A stretch of DNA of 64,000 nt from Chlorella sorokiniana (taxonomy: Eukaryota > Chlorophyta > Trebouxiophyceae > Chlorellales > Chlorellaceae). How positions within the stretch are numbered: the first letter of the stretch is position 1; every line of letters begins with the position of its first letter. Position numbers and translations under genes: made by a program. The DNA lies in assembly GCA_025917655.1 (NCBI GenBank), contig CP084620.1, positions 744,001 through 808,000 on the forward strand, given 5' to 3'. Positions 51,111 through 62,544 of the stretch are shown here, one piece after another. The notes beneath the pieces were generated by a model that was not told the DNA's origin, ran no database searches, and was given only the letters and a program-made list of their open reading frames with translations.

Positions 51111-54100
51111 ATGGCGGGCCGCCTGGTCGAATTTGCGGGCTGGCTGGCCACCCAGGTGTTTGACGTCGTCGGCAGCGTAGCAGGGATACAGGGCGCCGAC
51201 GGCGGGGCCACCGTGGACCTGCAAGTGGGCAAGACTGTGCACGTGGTGCCGGCGCAGGTAGGGGGCTGCAGGCCTGCAACAGAGGGTTCACATCCCCATG
51301 GCACGCTCGCCCGCAGCTCCGTGGAGTGCGCGCAGCGGCGGCCTGCCCTAGCCGCCTGCCACGTTGCCGCCCTCCCACGCCCACCTGCCTGTCGCAGATG
51401 CGCACGGAGCTGTGGCTCAGCCAGCTGCATCGTAAGACAGCCAACGGCGGCGCACCCTCGGCGGGCGAGTACTACGACTTGCTGTTCGAGGTGGGCAGGC
51501 TGGAAGAGAGGGTGGCCAGCGGGCCTGATGCCGCCAGCATCCCACCCCCTCCACCCCCTTAGTTGAGTGGCCGGCAAGCCGTCGACAAAGTGTCGTGCGT
51601 GGTGCAGGAGCTGTCGCCGGAGGTGCTGGCTGAGATCGACAAGGACACGCACCGCACCTTCCCTGGCCACACCTGGTGAGCGCCCCCAGCCTGGCACCTC
51701 ACCCGCCATGCGGTACTGCACCACTCCTGCCGGCTTGCCGCCCCTCACCACACCCTGCTGCCATCCGACATGCAGGCTGTCCTCCCCAGCCGGCCAGAAA
51801 GCGATGCTGAATGTTCTGCGGGCCTACGCGCTGTCGGATCCAGAAATTGGCTACACGCAGGGTGGGCGGGAGGGGGCTGCCTGCAGCGTGCGATGGGCCT
51901 CCCTCTCGCCATCCGTGGTCTGGAGTGGCTGACCCCGCCTGGGGCCCTGTGCGTGCTGCGCTGCCTGCCTCTCCCCGCCCAAGCCCAACTGACCTGTGCA
52001 CGTGAGCTCCCCCTGTTTCCCTTTGTGTGCCCCCAGGCATGAACTTCCTGGCCGGCCTGCTGCTGACCTACCTCCCCAGCGAGGCGGACGCGTACGCCGC
52101 CCTGAGCCTGCTCATGCGGCAGCGGGGCCTGCGCGAGCTGTACCTCCCGACATGTCGCTGCTGCAGATCCGGCTGTGGCAGCTGTCGCGGCTGCTGCCGC
52201 CCCGCCTGTCGGCGCACCTGGAGGCGCACGCCGCGCTGCCCGTCCTCTACGCCTCCTCCTGGCTCCTCACCTGCTTCGCCGCCGACTTCCCGCTGCACTT
52301 TGCGGCGAGAGTGGTGGATGTGCTCATGACGGGACAGGCCGCCGCCTCGCCCATGCTCAAGGTGGGGGTGCAGCGGCACGGCACGGGGGCAGCGTGGAGG
52401 CTCTGTGCCCGTTGCACTTCACACCGCCCACGCACACAGTCACATGAGCTTGCATCCCCCAAACCCCACCCCACCCGACCCCCTCTCGCTCATCGATGTC
52501 CAGGTGGCGGTGGGCCTTGTGTCGGCGTGCGAAGCCGACTTGCTGCGCATGAGCGACTTTGAAGAGATGGTGACGTACCTGCGCCAGGAGGTGCCGCGCT
52601 GGCCCAAGACAGCGCTGCACGAACTGCTCACAGATGCGCTCAGGTGGGGGCAAGCGCTGGCCAGTTGTGAGCGCAGCTGTCGAGCCACTGCTGGTGCTTG
52701 GTCGAACACTAGCACATGCGCAAAATTAGCTCTCTCGTGGGGCTGTTGTGGCATATGCTGCCACGCGGACTTAAGTCCGCCGCTGCCCCTCTGCAGCAAG
52801 CCGTGGACTCCGCGCCAGCTGCGTGTGCTGGACCAGATCAATGGCGCGGAGACAGTGATGGAGGCGGTGGCGAGGGTCAACCGCCTGACCTCACAGGGCA
52901 CCAGCGAGACGGCTGAGGTGGCGGTGACGCCTGCCGACACTGCCAGCAGCCCTGCGGCAGGGCTGCAGCCCGCCCATTCACACGGCCCGCAGCAGCAGCA
53001 GCACAAGGGGGAGGCGCAGCTGACGCCGCGCGCCATGGCGCGCACGCTGAGCAGCAGCGTGCGGCTGCCCAAGCCGCCGCGTGGGCCGTCGGGGGACAAG
53101 GCGGTGGCGTGGGCCACCTTTGATGCCGCCCCAGACCTGCAGTCACGTGAGGCGCCGGGGGCTGCGCTGCCTGCTTGCCACACACATGCTACCGACACTC
53201 ACCCCTTGTAATGCCCAGCATCGCGAACGGTCCTGCCCCCTTGCAGTGCCGACGCAGCGTGTGCAAATCGACCGCTCCATCGGCGAGACCGTGCAGCTGG
53301 ACCCGCGGCTCTCGCAGGCGCTATCAGCCTACTCCCGCAGAACCTTTCCCCGCACGCCTCCATCACGGCCCAGGGATCGCCCGAGGGCGGCATGCCGCGG
53401 CCAGCTGAGCAATCGCCGCAGCAAGGAGCGGCCCTGCACCAGGAGCAGCAGCAACAGCAGCAGCAGCAGCAGCCAGAAGCCGGCAGGCCGCTGAGCCCGG
53501 AGGCGACGGCTGGCAAGTGGGATGCATTTACACAGCAGACCAGCGCTCATCTCAAGGCAGCACCCTCGCCCTTTGATGCCTGCCCAACAGACAGCGGCAG
53601 CCTAGACCCCAGCAGAACGCATCCTGCCTCCCTCCCACCCGGCTCGCTTGCGGCGCAGCAGCCCCCTACAGCGCTGGCAGCAGCCGCGGGTGCGCAGGGC
53701 GCGGCCCCTGCCCCCTCTGCGGGCTGCTCCTCGCGCCTCTCGCATGGCAACTCCCACATGGGCACCCTCACCTCTGCTGCCCCTCTGGTCGACCTCAACG
53801 AGCAGCAGCAGGGCCCACGCAGCACGCAGGACCCAGAAAACGGCGCCAACGGGAAGCTCAACTCCTTTCTCAGCCTGTTTGCCAGGGCCGCGGACGTCTC
53901 ACAGAGCAGCCAGGGCGGCGGACCTGCCAGCAGCGGCAGCCTCACCCAGCACGCGCCAGCCAGCCACGGCAGCAGTCTGGCCGCAGTGCTGCAAGCACTG
54001 AACTTTGGGAGTGAAGGCGGGGCGGCCGCGGCGACTCATGAGGCCGCCTCCAGCGCTGAGGCCAGCGGGCCCAGCAGCAGGGCAGGCGCAGCGGGGGCGG

Positions 54101-54695
54101 GCCCTGCTGGCCTCGCCCTGGACGACCGGCAGCTGCGGCACAGCAGCGAGCTGGAAGAGTGGAGCAGCTTCAAGACGGCCACCGTCAGCGAGCCCGGCTC
54201 GACGGGCGCACCGCAAAGCGTGGGACTTGGGCTCAGCAGCGCGGGCAGCTGGCAGGGCCAAATTGCGCGCCAGGCCAGCGAGGCAGGCAGCGAAGGCGGC
54301 GCCGCGCTGGGTTCGTTGCCCCCTTGAGTCCTGGCGTCGATGGGCTGCGCGCCGCCAGCAGCAAGGCTCGCACGCCCATGCGGCAGACGTCGTCCTTTGC
54401 CGCAGGCGCAGAGGCGCAGCTCGGCGCGCGGCTCAGCGGTGACGACGCCACGCGGCGGGCCGCCTCGCTGCAGGAGGAGCACATCCAAGAGTTCTTTGCG
54501 ACGGGGGAAAGCAGTAGCTTGTTGATAAACCGCTGTACTGATGAATCACTTGACTGCAGCAATGGCATGGGCAGTATTAAGAGCGGCATGCACGATCCAG
54601 TAACGATGATGGGGCGCCGAGCTGGTGACGGAGCAGTTGCCTCTTTCCCGAATCGCGGCTCCGAGACACCACCCCATCGGATGCTTGAACTTTGA
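51111..54695 (+). CDS. TBC-domain Rab GTPase-activating protein with long disordered tail
   Basis: TBC proteins speed GTP hydrolysis by Rab GTPases with an Arg and a Gln finger. The N-terminus (MAGRLVEFAGWLATQVFDVV) precedes RTELWLSQLHRK. The TBC domain follows: EIDKDTHRTFPG carries the IxxDxxR Arg finger (about residues 90-96) and GYTQGMNFLAG carries the Gln finger (about 131). Later blocks are LLQIRLWQLSRLLPPRLSAH, YASSWLLTCFAADFPLHFAA and FEEMVTYLRQEVPRWPK. The C-terminal half is low-complexity, with a Gln run (about 53430-53470), SLP-type phosphorylatable stretches, and HIQEFFATGE near the end. Frame breaks fall at short C runs, for example LPDMSLL (about 52148) and LPPLSPGVDG (five C, six needed, about 54320). 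The stop at 54695 is the first in the final frame; the last 50 codons are less GC-rich and could be untranslated, so the true end may be earlier. Confidence 0.86.
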
Positions 54696-54721
54696 TCGCA
54701 TGCAGAGGATATTGAGCAACG

Positions 54722-56194
54722 ATGTGCATCGCATTCTTCGTCTGGAAGCACCCTCAGGCGCCGGACTTGTTGTTGTTGGCCCTGTTCAACAGGGACGAGA
54801 TCTTCGAAAGGTATGCGGCGCGTTTTGTATGGGAAACGATGCATGCCGCCGGCCTACGGCACCTGGAGGCTGGGTACGTCGGCGGCCGCCACCCTGCGTC
54901 GCGACCACCCTTTGCCCCGCTGATGCTGCACTTTGCTTCCGCCTGTTCAGGCCCACAGCTCCGTCTCATTACTGGGAAGACTCTCAGGATATCCTCGGAG
55001 GTCGCGACTTGGTGGCGGGAGGCACGTGGATGTGCGTCAGCAAGCAGGGCGCGCCGCCTTCCTCACCAATTTCAGGGAGGTGAGGCTGGGATTGACGTCA
55101 GAAGAGCTTTGCGAACGCCAGGCACATACATCTTGGCTCCTGTGCTTTGCAGCTTAGCAGCGTGACGCGCATGGGAGCGCCCAGCCGCGGCGAGTTGGTT
55201 GCTGGCTTCGTGAGGAGCTGTGAGGGCCCTGAGGAGTACCTTGGGAACTTGAACGCCCGAGTGAGCCCAGCAGCTGACAGACAAGAGGAGACAGGCAGCT
55301 GGTTGGGAGCTGAGTGCGATAATGGGCCATGGCCATGCAGCTGCATACGTGCTGTCTTTCATTCCGCTGCCGGCCACGCCTGCAGGCCTTTCCAGGCTTC
55401 AACTTGCTGGCGGCTGACCTTGCGCAGCAGCGCATGGCCTACCTGTGCAACAAGGGGGAGTGCAGGTTGCAGGAGGTCCCGCCCGGCCTGCACGGCATCA
55501 CTAACGGCCACTTGGATGCGCACTGGCCCAAGGCAAGGGCCCCTGCAGCAAACAAACCACACCAGTCACTTGGAATGGCTGGAACCTCATGCAAGGGAAT
55601 GCTAACCATGCCCACAGGTGGATGAAGGCCGCCGCCAACTGCAAAGCTTGTTGGACAGCGGCGCCTTGGCTGTCATCTCCTCAACCCGCGACGCTCCGGG
55701 TCTTGGCAGCGCACCCGAAAGTAGCGACCAAGCAAAAGCGGCTGCTTGCAGCTGTGCTGCAACGGAGGCAGGCGTGGCTGGCAGTGACGGCGGCGGCAGC
55801 ACGCTGCCGTGGCGAGAGCTCTTCCAGGTGCTGTCTGACGACCGGCTGCTGGAGCAGGATCCTGCCCGGCTGCCCAAGACGGGGTACGGCCCCAGCTTTG
55901 AGGCAGCAGCCAGCGGCATCTTCATGCAGGCAAGCCAGATGTGCACTAGCTTGTACCCCTTGCTAGCTTAAGAGTGCCGTTGACGGCAATGTTGCGTTGT
56001 CCCTTATGCAGCCCATCAGCACATCGGCAGGTCTCTTTGGCACCCGCAGCCAGGCAGTGCTGGTGGTGTGGCGGGAGGGCAGGGCAGAGCTGCGTGAGCG
56101 ATATCGTGACAGCAGCAGCGGGCAGTGGAGGGAGGTGCAGCACAGCTTCCACCTGAACTTGGCCAACCCGCAAGACAAGCAGCGAAAGTCATAA
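54722..56194 (+). CDS. TANGO2-like NRDE-domain protein
   Basis: TANGO2 proteins have an N-terminal Cys and an NRDE motif; human TANGO2 affects Golgi organisation and lipid or heme handling, and the exact reaction is unsettled. Here the start is MCIAFFVWKHPQAPDLLLLA then LFNRDE (NRDE at about residues 23-26). Exon 1 is 54722-54810 and exon 2 begins at 54951, joining as IFERPTAPSHYWEDSQDILG. Then GRDLVAGGTWMCVSKQG and AAFLTNFRE follow (a G run is one base short between them, near 55050). SRGELVAGFV, GFNLLAADLAQQRMAYLCNK and LHGITNGHLDAHWPKV follow, all family-typical. The final exon gives FGTRSQAVLVVWREGRAELR and HSFHLNLA. The start lies 27 bases after the preceding TBC stop, which is unusually close for separate genes on one strand. 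Confidence 0.92.
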
Positions 56195-56229
56195 TGTCAT
56201 GATGTCAAGATGCACTCCTCCTGCTTGCA

Positions 56230-56234
56230 TGTAA
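56230..56234 (+). terminator. Candidate TGTAA polyadenylation signal of the TANGO2-like gene
   Basis: TGTAA starts 36 bases after the stop at 56194, in the 244-base gap before the reductase gene. Confidence 0.6.
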
Positions 56235-56438
56235 CATGTCACGCACCATTTGTAGCTTATAAGATCCTGGCTGAGTTCAAGTCGCTCTGTCCATCCAGAG
56301 CACCATCCAGTGACCTTGTCCGCTGAGTGCGCTGCGGCGGGAGATGGGAGCCCACCGAATCTGGGGGCTGCAGGGCAGCGGCCCCCGCCGTTTAGATGGC
56401 GCTGCATTTCCTTATATTAGCTGACTTCTTCTGAGGAC

Positions 56439-57903
56439 ATGCACGCCGGCACAGCGCCTTCAAGCCAAACCTCAACATTTGGGCGCCCGTTGCAGGCTCC
56501 TCGCCGCTCAGGGCTCTCAACCAACCACATCCGAACGACTCGAGGATCCGATTGCGACACATCACAGCGACGATTGAGAGCGCTAGCCTTATGTCCCCAC
56601 ATGCGGCGACGGAGGGCTCAGCGAAGCCCCCGGTTGAATCAGGTGCAGGCAGGCAGCGGTAGCCTCCCAGGCTCTGTCTTGCCGCCTCCCAGCCAATCAG
56701 CCAAGCGCGTGGTCATCACCGGCGGCAGCAGGGGCTTTGGCTACGCCATGGCCCGTGAGTTCCTGCTCCTGGGCGACAGCGTGGCGCTGTGCGGGCGGGA
56801 CCCGGCCCGCCTGGATGCCGCGCTGGCCCACCTGCGCTCCGAGTTTGGCGCAGAGCGCGTGGCCGGCGGTCCCTGCGACTGCAGTCGCGCGGGTGACGTG
56901 CAGCGCTTTGGGCAGCTGGTGGGGGAGGAGCTGGGGGGTGGACCTGTGGATCAACAACGCAGGGGAGGTGACCGCCAAGCGCCTGCTGGCTGACGTGGAG
57001 GCCGAGGAGGTGGCCCGCGTGGTGGGCACCAACGTCGCGGGGTCGCTGCTGGGCACGCAGCAGGCCATCCGGCTGATGCGTAGGCAGCCAGCAGCTGAGC
57101 AGCCTGTCTACCATGTGTTCAACTTGGGCTTTTCGCGGTACGGGGCAAAGGTGTGTGTGTGGGGCGTGCGCGTGTGCACGCTTTGGTGCAGAGCCTTTGC
57201 CCCGCGCACTGCAGCAAGCTCCAGCGCACCTGGCCACCGCACGCTGCACCGTCGTACCCATCGCTCCTCAGGCACCCCTTCACCTCCCCCTCCCTTGCGG
57301 CACCCTCCCCTGTCCTGTGCCCTCGCCCGCAGTTCACCAAGTCTGCCGTCACCCACAAGGCCACCAAGCGGGCGCTGGCGCAGCTGACGGAGAGCCTGCA
57401 GGAGGAGCTGCGAGAGGCGGGGCTGACGTGCATCGGCGTGCACAACCTGTCCCCCGGCAAGCACCCCACACCTACCCTTGGCCTGCCTTGCTCCCCTCCT
57501 CCTGCCGGTTTGCTCACCTCGCCGCCTCCCCACCTTCTGGTGAGCGCACCCGCTCGTCGCCAACCCCTCTTTCTTTGTAGGCATGCTGCTCACCGACCTG
57601 CTGCTGCGCGATTCCACCCCCGCCGCCCGCCGCTTCTTCAACGCCCTGGCGGAGGAGCCCGAGACCGTGGCGGCGGCGCTGGTGCCGCGCATGCGGGCAG
57701 TCACAGGCACCGGCACCAGCATCGACTACCTCACCCCGGCAGACGCGCTGCGCCGAATCCTGACTGGCCTGCCGCAAATCGTCCGCGGCGGCCGCTTCTT
57801 TGACGCACGCGGCGAGCGTGTGCAGCGGGCTGGGGAGCGGTACGGGGAGAACGGCGTGCGAGTACAGGTGACAGCCACGGCAGCGTCTGTTGTTCGAGAC
57901 TGA
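56439..57903 (+). CDS. Chlorophyll b reductase-like short-chain dehydrogenase (NOL/NYC1 type)
   Basis: NOL and NYC1 reduce chlorophyll b to 7-hydroxymethyl chlorophyll a in thylakoids at the start of chlorophyll b breakdown. The first 80 residues are basic and Ser/Arg-rich and look like a plastid transit peptide. The Rossmann motif is KRVVITGGSRGFGYAMAREF, followed by DLWINNAGEVTAKRLLADVE and VVGTNVAGSLLGTQQAIRLM. Typical NOL/NYC1 blocks follow: LTESLQEELREAGL, VHNLSPG|MLLTDLLLRDST, and FFNALAEEPETVAAALVPRM with YLTPADALRRILTGLP. At the active site the sequence reads AVTHKATKRAL, so His stands where Tyr of YxxxK is expected. A G run before DLWINN (about 56935) puts the frame off by one. The intron after NLSPG starts with GC. 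The gene could be a paralog with a changed role. Confidence 0.82.
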
Positions 57904-57914
57904 CTGGTGCCCCT

Positions 57915-57919
57915 TGTAA
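57915..57919 (+). terminator. Candidate TGTAA polyadenylation signal of the reductase gene
   Basis: TGTAA starts only 12 bases after the stop at 57903 in a 209-base convergent gap, so it may be too close to be used. Confidence 0.4.
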
Positions 57920-57957
57920 AATGCCGATTCAACTGGCAGCCTGCTCAATGTGTGCAA

Positions 57958-57962
57958 TTACA
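57958..57962 (-). terminator. Candidate TGTAA polyadenylation signal of UFC1 (minus strand)
   Basis: TTACA on the plus strand is TGTAA on the minus strand, about 150 bases after the UFC1 stop at 58113. It lies 55 bases past the opposing stop, so the two transcripts may overlap. Confidence 0.45.
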
Positions 57963-58112
57963 CTGCGGCTACGCCAGAATTGAGGGAGCTGTGGCTGCCT
58001 GTCTGCCTGGTGCGTTTGAAAGGGCCACGCCGTTGCTCTGCCTAGGTCACTGCTACTTGTGGGTTGGCGCCGCCCGGCAATCTGCCAGTCAGCTCCAGTC
58101 AGCTCTTGGGCT

Positions 58113-58779
58113 TCACAACCCCGTCTCCACAAGATAGGGCACCTCCGCCGCCAGCCAGGGCGCCAGGCCGAGGCACAGCGCGTGGGCGACGCCAAAGTGG
58201 GGGCTGTTCTTGGCCCACAGCGGCTTGAAGTGTATTGTGAGGCAGATCTTGCCGCCGCGGTACATTTTGGCCGTCTTGCCCTCCAGCTCCGGCAGCTGGA
58301 TTTCGGGGGCGGTGGCGGGGTAGGTGGCCGGGATGTCAAACTGCGGGGAAGGGAGAGCGGGAGGCGTGGTGACGGAGGCAGGGAGCAGCTGCCTCCAGGT
58401 GGCTCATTGGTGCGCCGCCTGTCCGCCCTTGCAGCAGCCTGAGCTGTTGGATACCGGATACAACACGCCCATGCCAAACGATATGGGGCAACCCCCCACA
58501 CACACTCGTGCCCACCTCAAAATCGAACTCGTATCGGATGAGGTCGTGCACATACCAGCACTTGCCCGCCCAGTGCGTGCCCTCCTTGTTGCTGGGCCGG
58601 ATGGTGAACCAGTCCAGGTCGGAGGCCTTGTTGATTTCGATGTACTTGATCAGCGCCTGCAGCTCCTCCTTGAGCCGAGCCTGCCACTGCTCCGCGTCGC
58701 GCGGCCCCGCCCGCACCGTCAGCAGCGGGATCTTCTGCACCGTGGCCCGCGTGGTGGGGTCCCATGACTGGTCGCCCAT
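58113..58779 (-). CDS. UFC1: Ubiquitin-fold modifier-conjugating enzyme 1
   Basis: UFC1 is the E2 that passes UFM1 from UBA5 to the UFL1 ligase; UFMylation acts on ribosomes at the endoplasmic reticulum. Two exons, 58779-58516 and 58340-58113, join to 163 codons, near the usual 165. It reads [60 protein letters not shown] and [17 protein letters not shown], then [40 protein letters not shown] and [19 protein letters not shown]. The active Cys is C121 in GGKICLT. The frame is intact. The start at 58779 is the family's usual site, upstream of the WDP motif. Confidence 0.97.
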
Positions 58780-59379
58780 GCTGCTTGCCTGCACGGCAGG
58801 GTGCCAGCCAGCGCAGGGGGCATGTGAGGCAGGGAAATGTGGCTCCAAAGCTCCGTCGGGCAGTGGTGGCTGCGGCAGGTGCGGCAGCGTGGGCTGCTCC
58901 TCCTTCTGACGCCCGTGGGCTGGCGCTGGTGCTATGATAAATATTTATTCAGTACAAGAAAACTCGTTTGCGGCCCTTTGAGCGAAAGAAGGACGGCAAC
59001 CGAAGAACATGGCGCCTGCTTGTGGGCAACGACTCACTTGCTGGCTTTCTAAGCGCTGCTTTCGACCTCCAATTGCAAATGGCAGCACAGATCGCGCTGC
59101 ACTTCGCGCGTTAGTGCTGCTCACAAATAACCGTGTCGGGAAGGGGTGTTTCACGACGATGTGATATACCGATGTCAGCAACTGCAAGTAATCGGTGTGT
59201 ATACAGCATCACATATGTCGGCGAAGAGTTAGGAAGTCGGCAAGGCGGCTGACGTGGGTTTGCCGCAGGCAAAATTGTAGCGTGTTTGTGCTAGGGAGTT
59301 CATGCATCGCTGCAATCGAGACTGTATCATATCCTGAATCTCGCGGGCGGCCAATAGGCGCACCTCGGAACGAGGCCGC
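58780..59379. promoter_or_regulatory. Divergent intergenic region, UFC1 / sugar transporter
   Basis: This is 600 bases between divergent start codons. It contains the A/T-rich GATAAATATTTATT (about 58936-58949) and CCAAT at 59351-59355, 25 bases before the transporter start. The region is less GC-rich than its flanks. No gene was seen. Confidence 0.5.
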
Positions 59380-61966
59380 ATGTGGAGCTCTCTGCCCCCG
59401 CTGCTCTACCTGTCGGCGGCAGCCGCCCTCATCGGCAGCGGCTTGTTTGGTGCGTGAGACGCTGTGCACCTACCTTTCGAGCCCCGGTGCAAGGCTCCCG
59501 CCCAGGGGCCGCCGCTGGCGTCAGTCAAGGTGAAACGCCCTGCTCCTTGCCCCCCTGCCTCAGGGTACCACCTGGGAGTGCTCAACACCTGCCAAGCGCA
59601 CGTGGAAGCCGACCTGCAGCTGTCACATGAAGGCGGCGGCTCCGCCCTGGTGGTCGCGCTGCTTGCGGGCGCCACGCTGGGCAGCCTGTTCTCGGGCGGG
59701 TGGCCGACCGGCTGGGCCCCCGCACCGCCAGCGTGCTCAACACAGCGCCCCTGCTTGCTGGGGCCGCGCTGAGCTCCAGCGCGCGCGCCTTCTGGCCCAT
59801 GCTGGCGGGCCGCGCGCTGGCGGGGGCGGGGTCGGGCGCCGCCTCGGTGCTGTGCCCGCGCTACCTGGCGGAAATTGCGCCGGTGCCGATCCGCGGCTCG
59901 CTCGGCACGCTGACCCAGGTGAAGACGGGGGGCACGGCTGCCTGCCGCGGCAGCCTGCCGATGCAGTGCGCAGCAAGGACGAGGACCTTGGCTGCGTGAC
60001 AGCGCGTGCGCCATGCCTTGTTTTTTCCCCGCTCACGCCTCCTGCCTCCCGTCCCTGCCCACGCCCCCACCCCCAGGTGCTGGTGAACATCGGCATCCTG
60101 TGCTCGTACCTGGCGGGGCTGCCGTACGAGGGGGAGCTGCGCGCTGTGTGCCTGCTGGGCCACAAAGTGGAGTGGTGGTGAGCTGGGGCCTGGCGTGCCA
60201 GCACCAAGCGTTTGGGGCCCGATGCCATGCACCACCTGCATGCGATCCCCACCTCGCCTTGCTGTTTGGTCATGCTTAGTAACCTCTGCCGTCACTGCCC
60301 CTCAACCCGCCCCCGACCCGACGCAGGCGCGTCATGTTTGCGGCGGCCATGGCTCCGCCGCTGCTGCAGTGCGCTGCTCTCCTGCTGTGCCCGAGTCGCC
60401 CGCCTGGCTGCTGCGTCGCGGCGCCGCCGCCCGACGCCGCAGCGGCGCTGCATCGCCTGCACGGTCGTGCCTTCCGCCCCCAGGACTATCCCAAACTGCA
60501 GCACGCTGGCGCGGCAGCGGGCAGCAGCAGCAGCAGCCGGGGCCACCCCGCCGAGCAGCCGCTGCTGGCGTCTGAGCGCGGGGACAGCGCCGCAGAGGGG
60601 CCTGCGGCTGGCGGGAGCGGCGCGAGCCGCGACCTCGGCTGGGCCGCGCTGCTGCTGCCGCGCTACCGCTGCGTGATGGTGCTGGCGGCGGCGCTGCCGC
60701 TGCTGCAGCAGCTGTCTGGCGTGAACAGCATCGTCTTCTTCTCCACAGAGGCGAGAGGAGTGTGCGAGAGCGGCAGCCATGGGGCAGCAGCAGCAGCTGT
60801 TGAAGTGCAGCCGGCCTTTGCCTGCCATCTGCATCAATGGCTTCCCCCTCCGCTGGCCCTCGTCGCCCCGCAGGTGTTCCAGCGGGCGGGGCTCAAGTCC
60901 CCCATCCTGGGCAGCATCGCTGTTGGGGCCACCAACCTGTGTGAGAGGGGGCGTGGCGCACCTCACGCCGCATCCTTCCCCTGCCGCGCCTGTGCTTACG
61001 CGTTTGCTTCCCTTTTCTGCCCCTCGCCGCGCCACCCTTCCCCGCCGTCCAACGGACGTGTCCCCACAACCTGCCGCCTCCCCTCCCCCTGTTCTTTCCT
61101 TGCAACTTTCACGCTGGTGGCGGCTGTGCTGATGGAACGCGTGGGCCGCCGCGCCCTCACCGTCACCTCCTTCTCGGGCATGGCGGCCTCGCTGGCCACC
61201 CTGGCGGCCTTCATCCTGCTGCCCAGTGAGCGAATGACAGAAGGAGGGCGGTGCATGCAGGCCCCTGCTGCTGCTGCTCCTCCTCCTCCCTCCTCCTCCT
61301 GAGCTGTCGTCAATGCGCGACGCGCTCTGTCCCGCCCGCGCGCGTCGCCCTGCAGCGCCCGCCTCGCTGGAGGGCGTCGCCTCCCTGGCCTGCATCGCGC
61401 TCTTCATGGTGTTCTTCGCCCTGGCGGCGGGGCCCGTCCCCTTCCTCTACCTGCCCGAGGTGCTGCCGCAGGAGATCATGGGCACGGCGCAGGTGCGCAG
61501 CGGAGAGCTCGTTTGTTATTGATTATTGATTATTATTGGTTTTGGAAACGGAAATGATCCCAGGACTTGCTGCTGTTGCGCTGTCGCGACGAGCTGCTGG
61601 CCCCCGCTTCAGCTGGGTCCAGCTGGGCCTCTGCACAGCTCTGCTGCAGCCTTCAGGTCTGCACCGGGCCCCAGCGCTGTGGCTGGCTTGCCGCCGCCGC
61701 TGATGGGCGCACCCGCCCTTGTGCTGCCCATGCCGCAGGCCTTCTGTACCAGCCTCAACTGGGCCTCCAACATCCTGATCGGCGCCGCCTTTCCCCTCAT
61801 GCTGCGCGCGCTGGGCATCGCCGGCGCCTACCTGGTCTTCGCCACCGCCTGCGCCGGTGCGGCAGCCTTCTTTGCGCGGCGCATGGTGGAGACGCGCAAC
61901 CGGACGGTGGAAGCCATCAGAGCCGAGCTGGTGGGGGAACCCGAGGGGGACGGTGTCGGCCAGTGA
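59380..61966 (+). CDS. Major-facilitator sugar transporter, plastidic glucose transporter-like
   Basis: This is a twelve-span MFS sugar porter. The start MWSSLPPLLYLSAAAALIGS leads into span 1, and exon 2 gives GYHLGVLNTCQAHVEADLQL. Family motifs are VADRLGPRTASVLNTAPLLA, GRALAGAGSGAASVLCPRYL with EIAPVPIRGSLGTLTQ, PESPAWLLRRG, LPLLQQLSGVNSIVFFSTE (sugar-binding QQLSG), ERVGRRALT, and GPVPFLYLPEVLPQEI with MGTAQ. The C-terminal spans read LNWASNILIGAAFPLMLRAL and LVFATACAGAAAFF, and the tail is RNRTVEAIRAELVGE. GPVP and the LPE motif resemble the plant plastid glucose transporters pGlcT/SGB1. The frame changes once near FSGG(V)ADRLG (G run, about 59698) and again in the PESPAW exon. No clear transit peptide precedes span 1, so location is open. 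Confidence 0.87.
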
Positions 61967-62544
61967 CGTGGCCAGTGTAGGGTGGGACTCCCCACCCTTC
62001 ACTCTCCCCCAGTGCAGCCCAACACACGCATCCTAGGATATTCCTGCCATGCCCATGCACAGAACGACAATCAAGATTGTTCAACACATGAACCTTGCAA
62101 TGCACGCCCCTCTGCATGTCCTGCTTGTGTGCCAAACCTCCCAGCCTGCTCTGCTCTGCCGCCCCTGCTTAGCTTCTTAGCTGCCTCGCCCTCTCGACTG
62201 CCCCTTGGCAACAATGTTAAACTTGCACAATGATCAGGGGTGTCGGGGACAGCCGGCTCCAGGCTTGGGGTGCCGAGGTCGTTGGATGCAAGCGGTGATC
62301 ATTGTGGGAGGGCAGCGCGTCAGGTGTTGAGGGGCCTGGGGCACGTGTCGGCCCGCACGAATGGGGCAGGCCTCGCGGCAGGCAAGTCTTGGAGGCCGTC
62401 ACTGGCCAAGATGAATCAACAGACAGGTCGAGTGGGGTGCACGGGTGGAGGAGGGGGCGTAGGGAACTAAGGAAGCAAGGTGAATCGGTGGCCTGTGGAA
62501 CATGAGGGAAGCAGGGGGGGGGCGCGCGTGCTTCCTGGCGCCCA
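61967..62544. other. Convergent intergenic region
   Basis: These 578 bases between two convergent stop codons show no protein-like frame. The stretch at 62030-62230 is less GC-rich and fits a 3' untranslated region. Confidence 0.45.

Noticed and set aside
62217-62544. Extension of the last gene to the stop at 62217
   Set aside because: That reading passes through non-coding-looking sequence; adding the missing G in a G run gives a typical charged tail ending at 62545.
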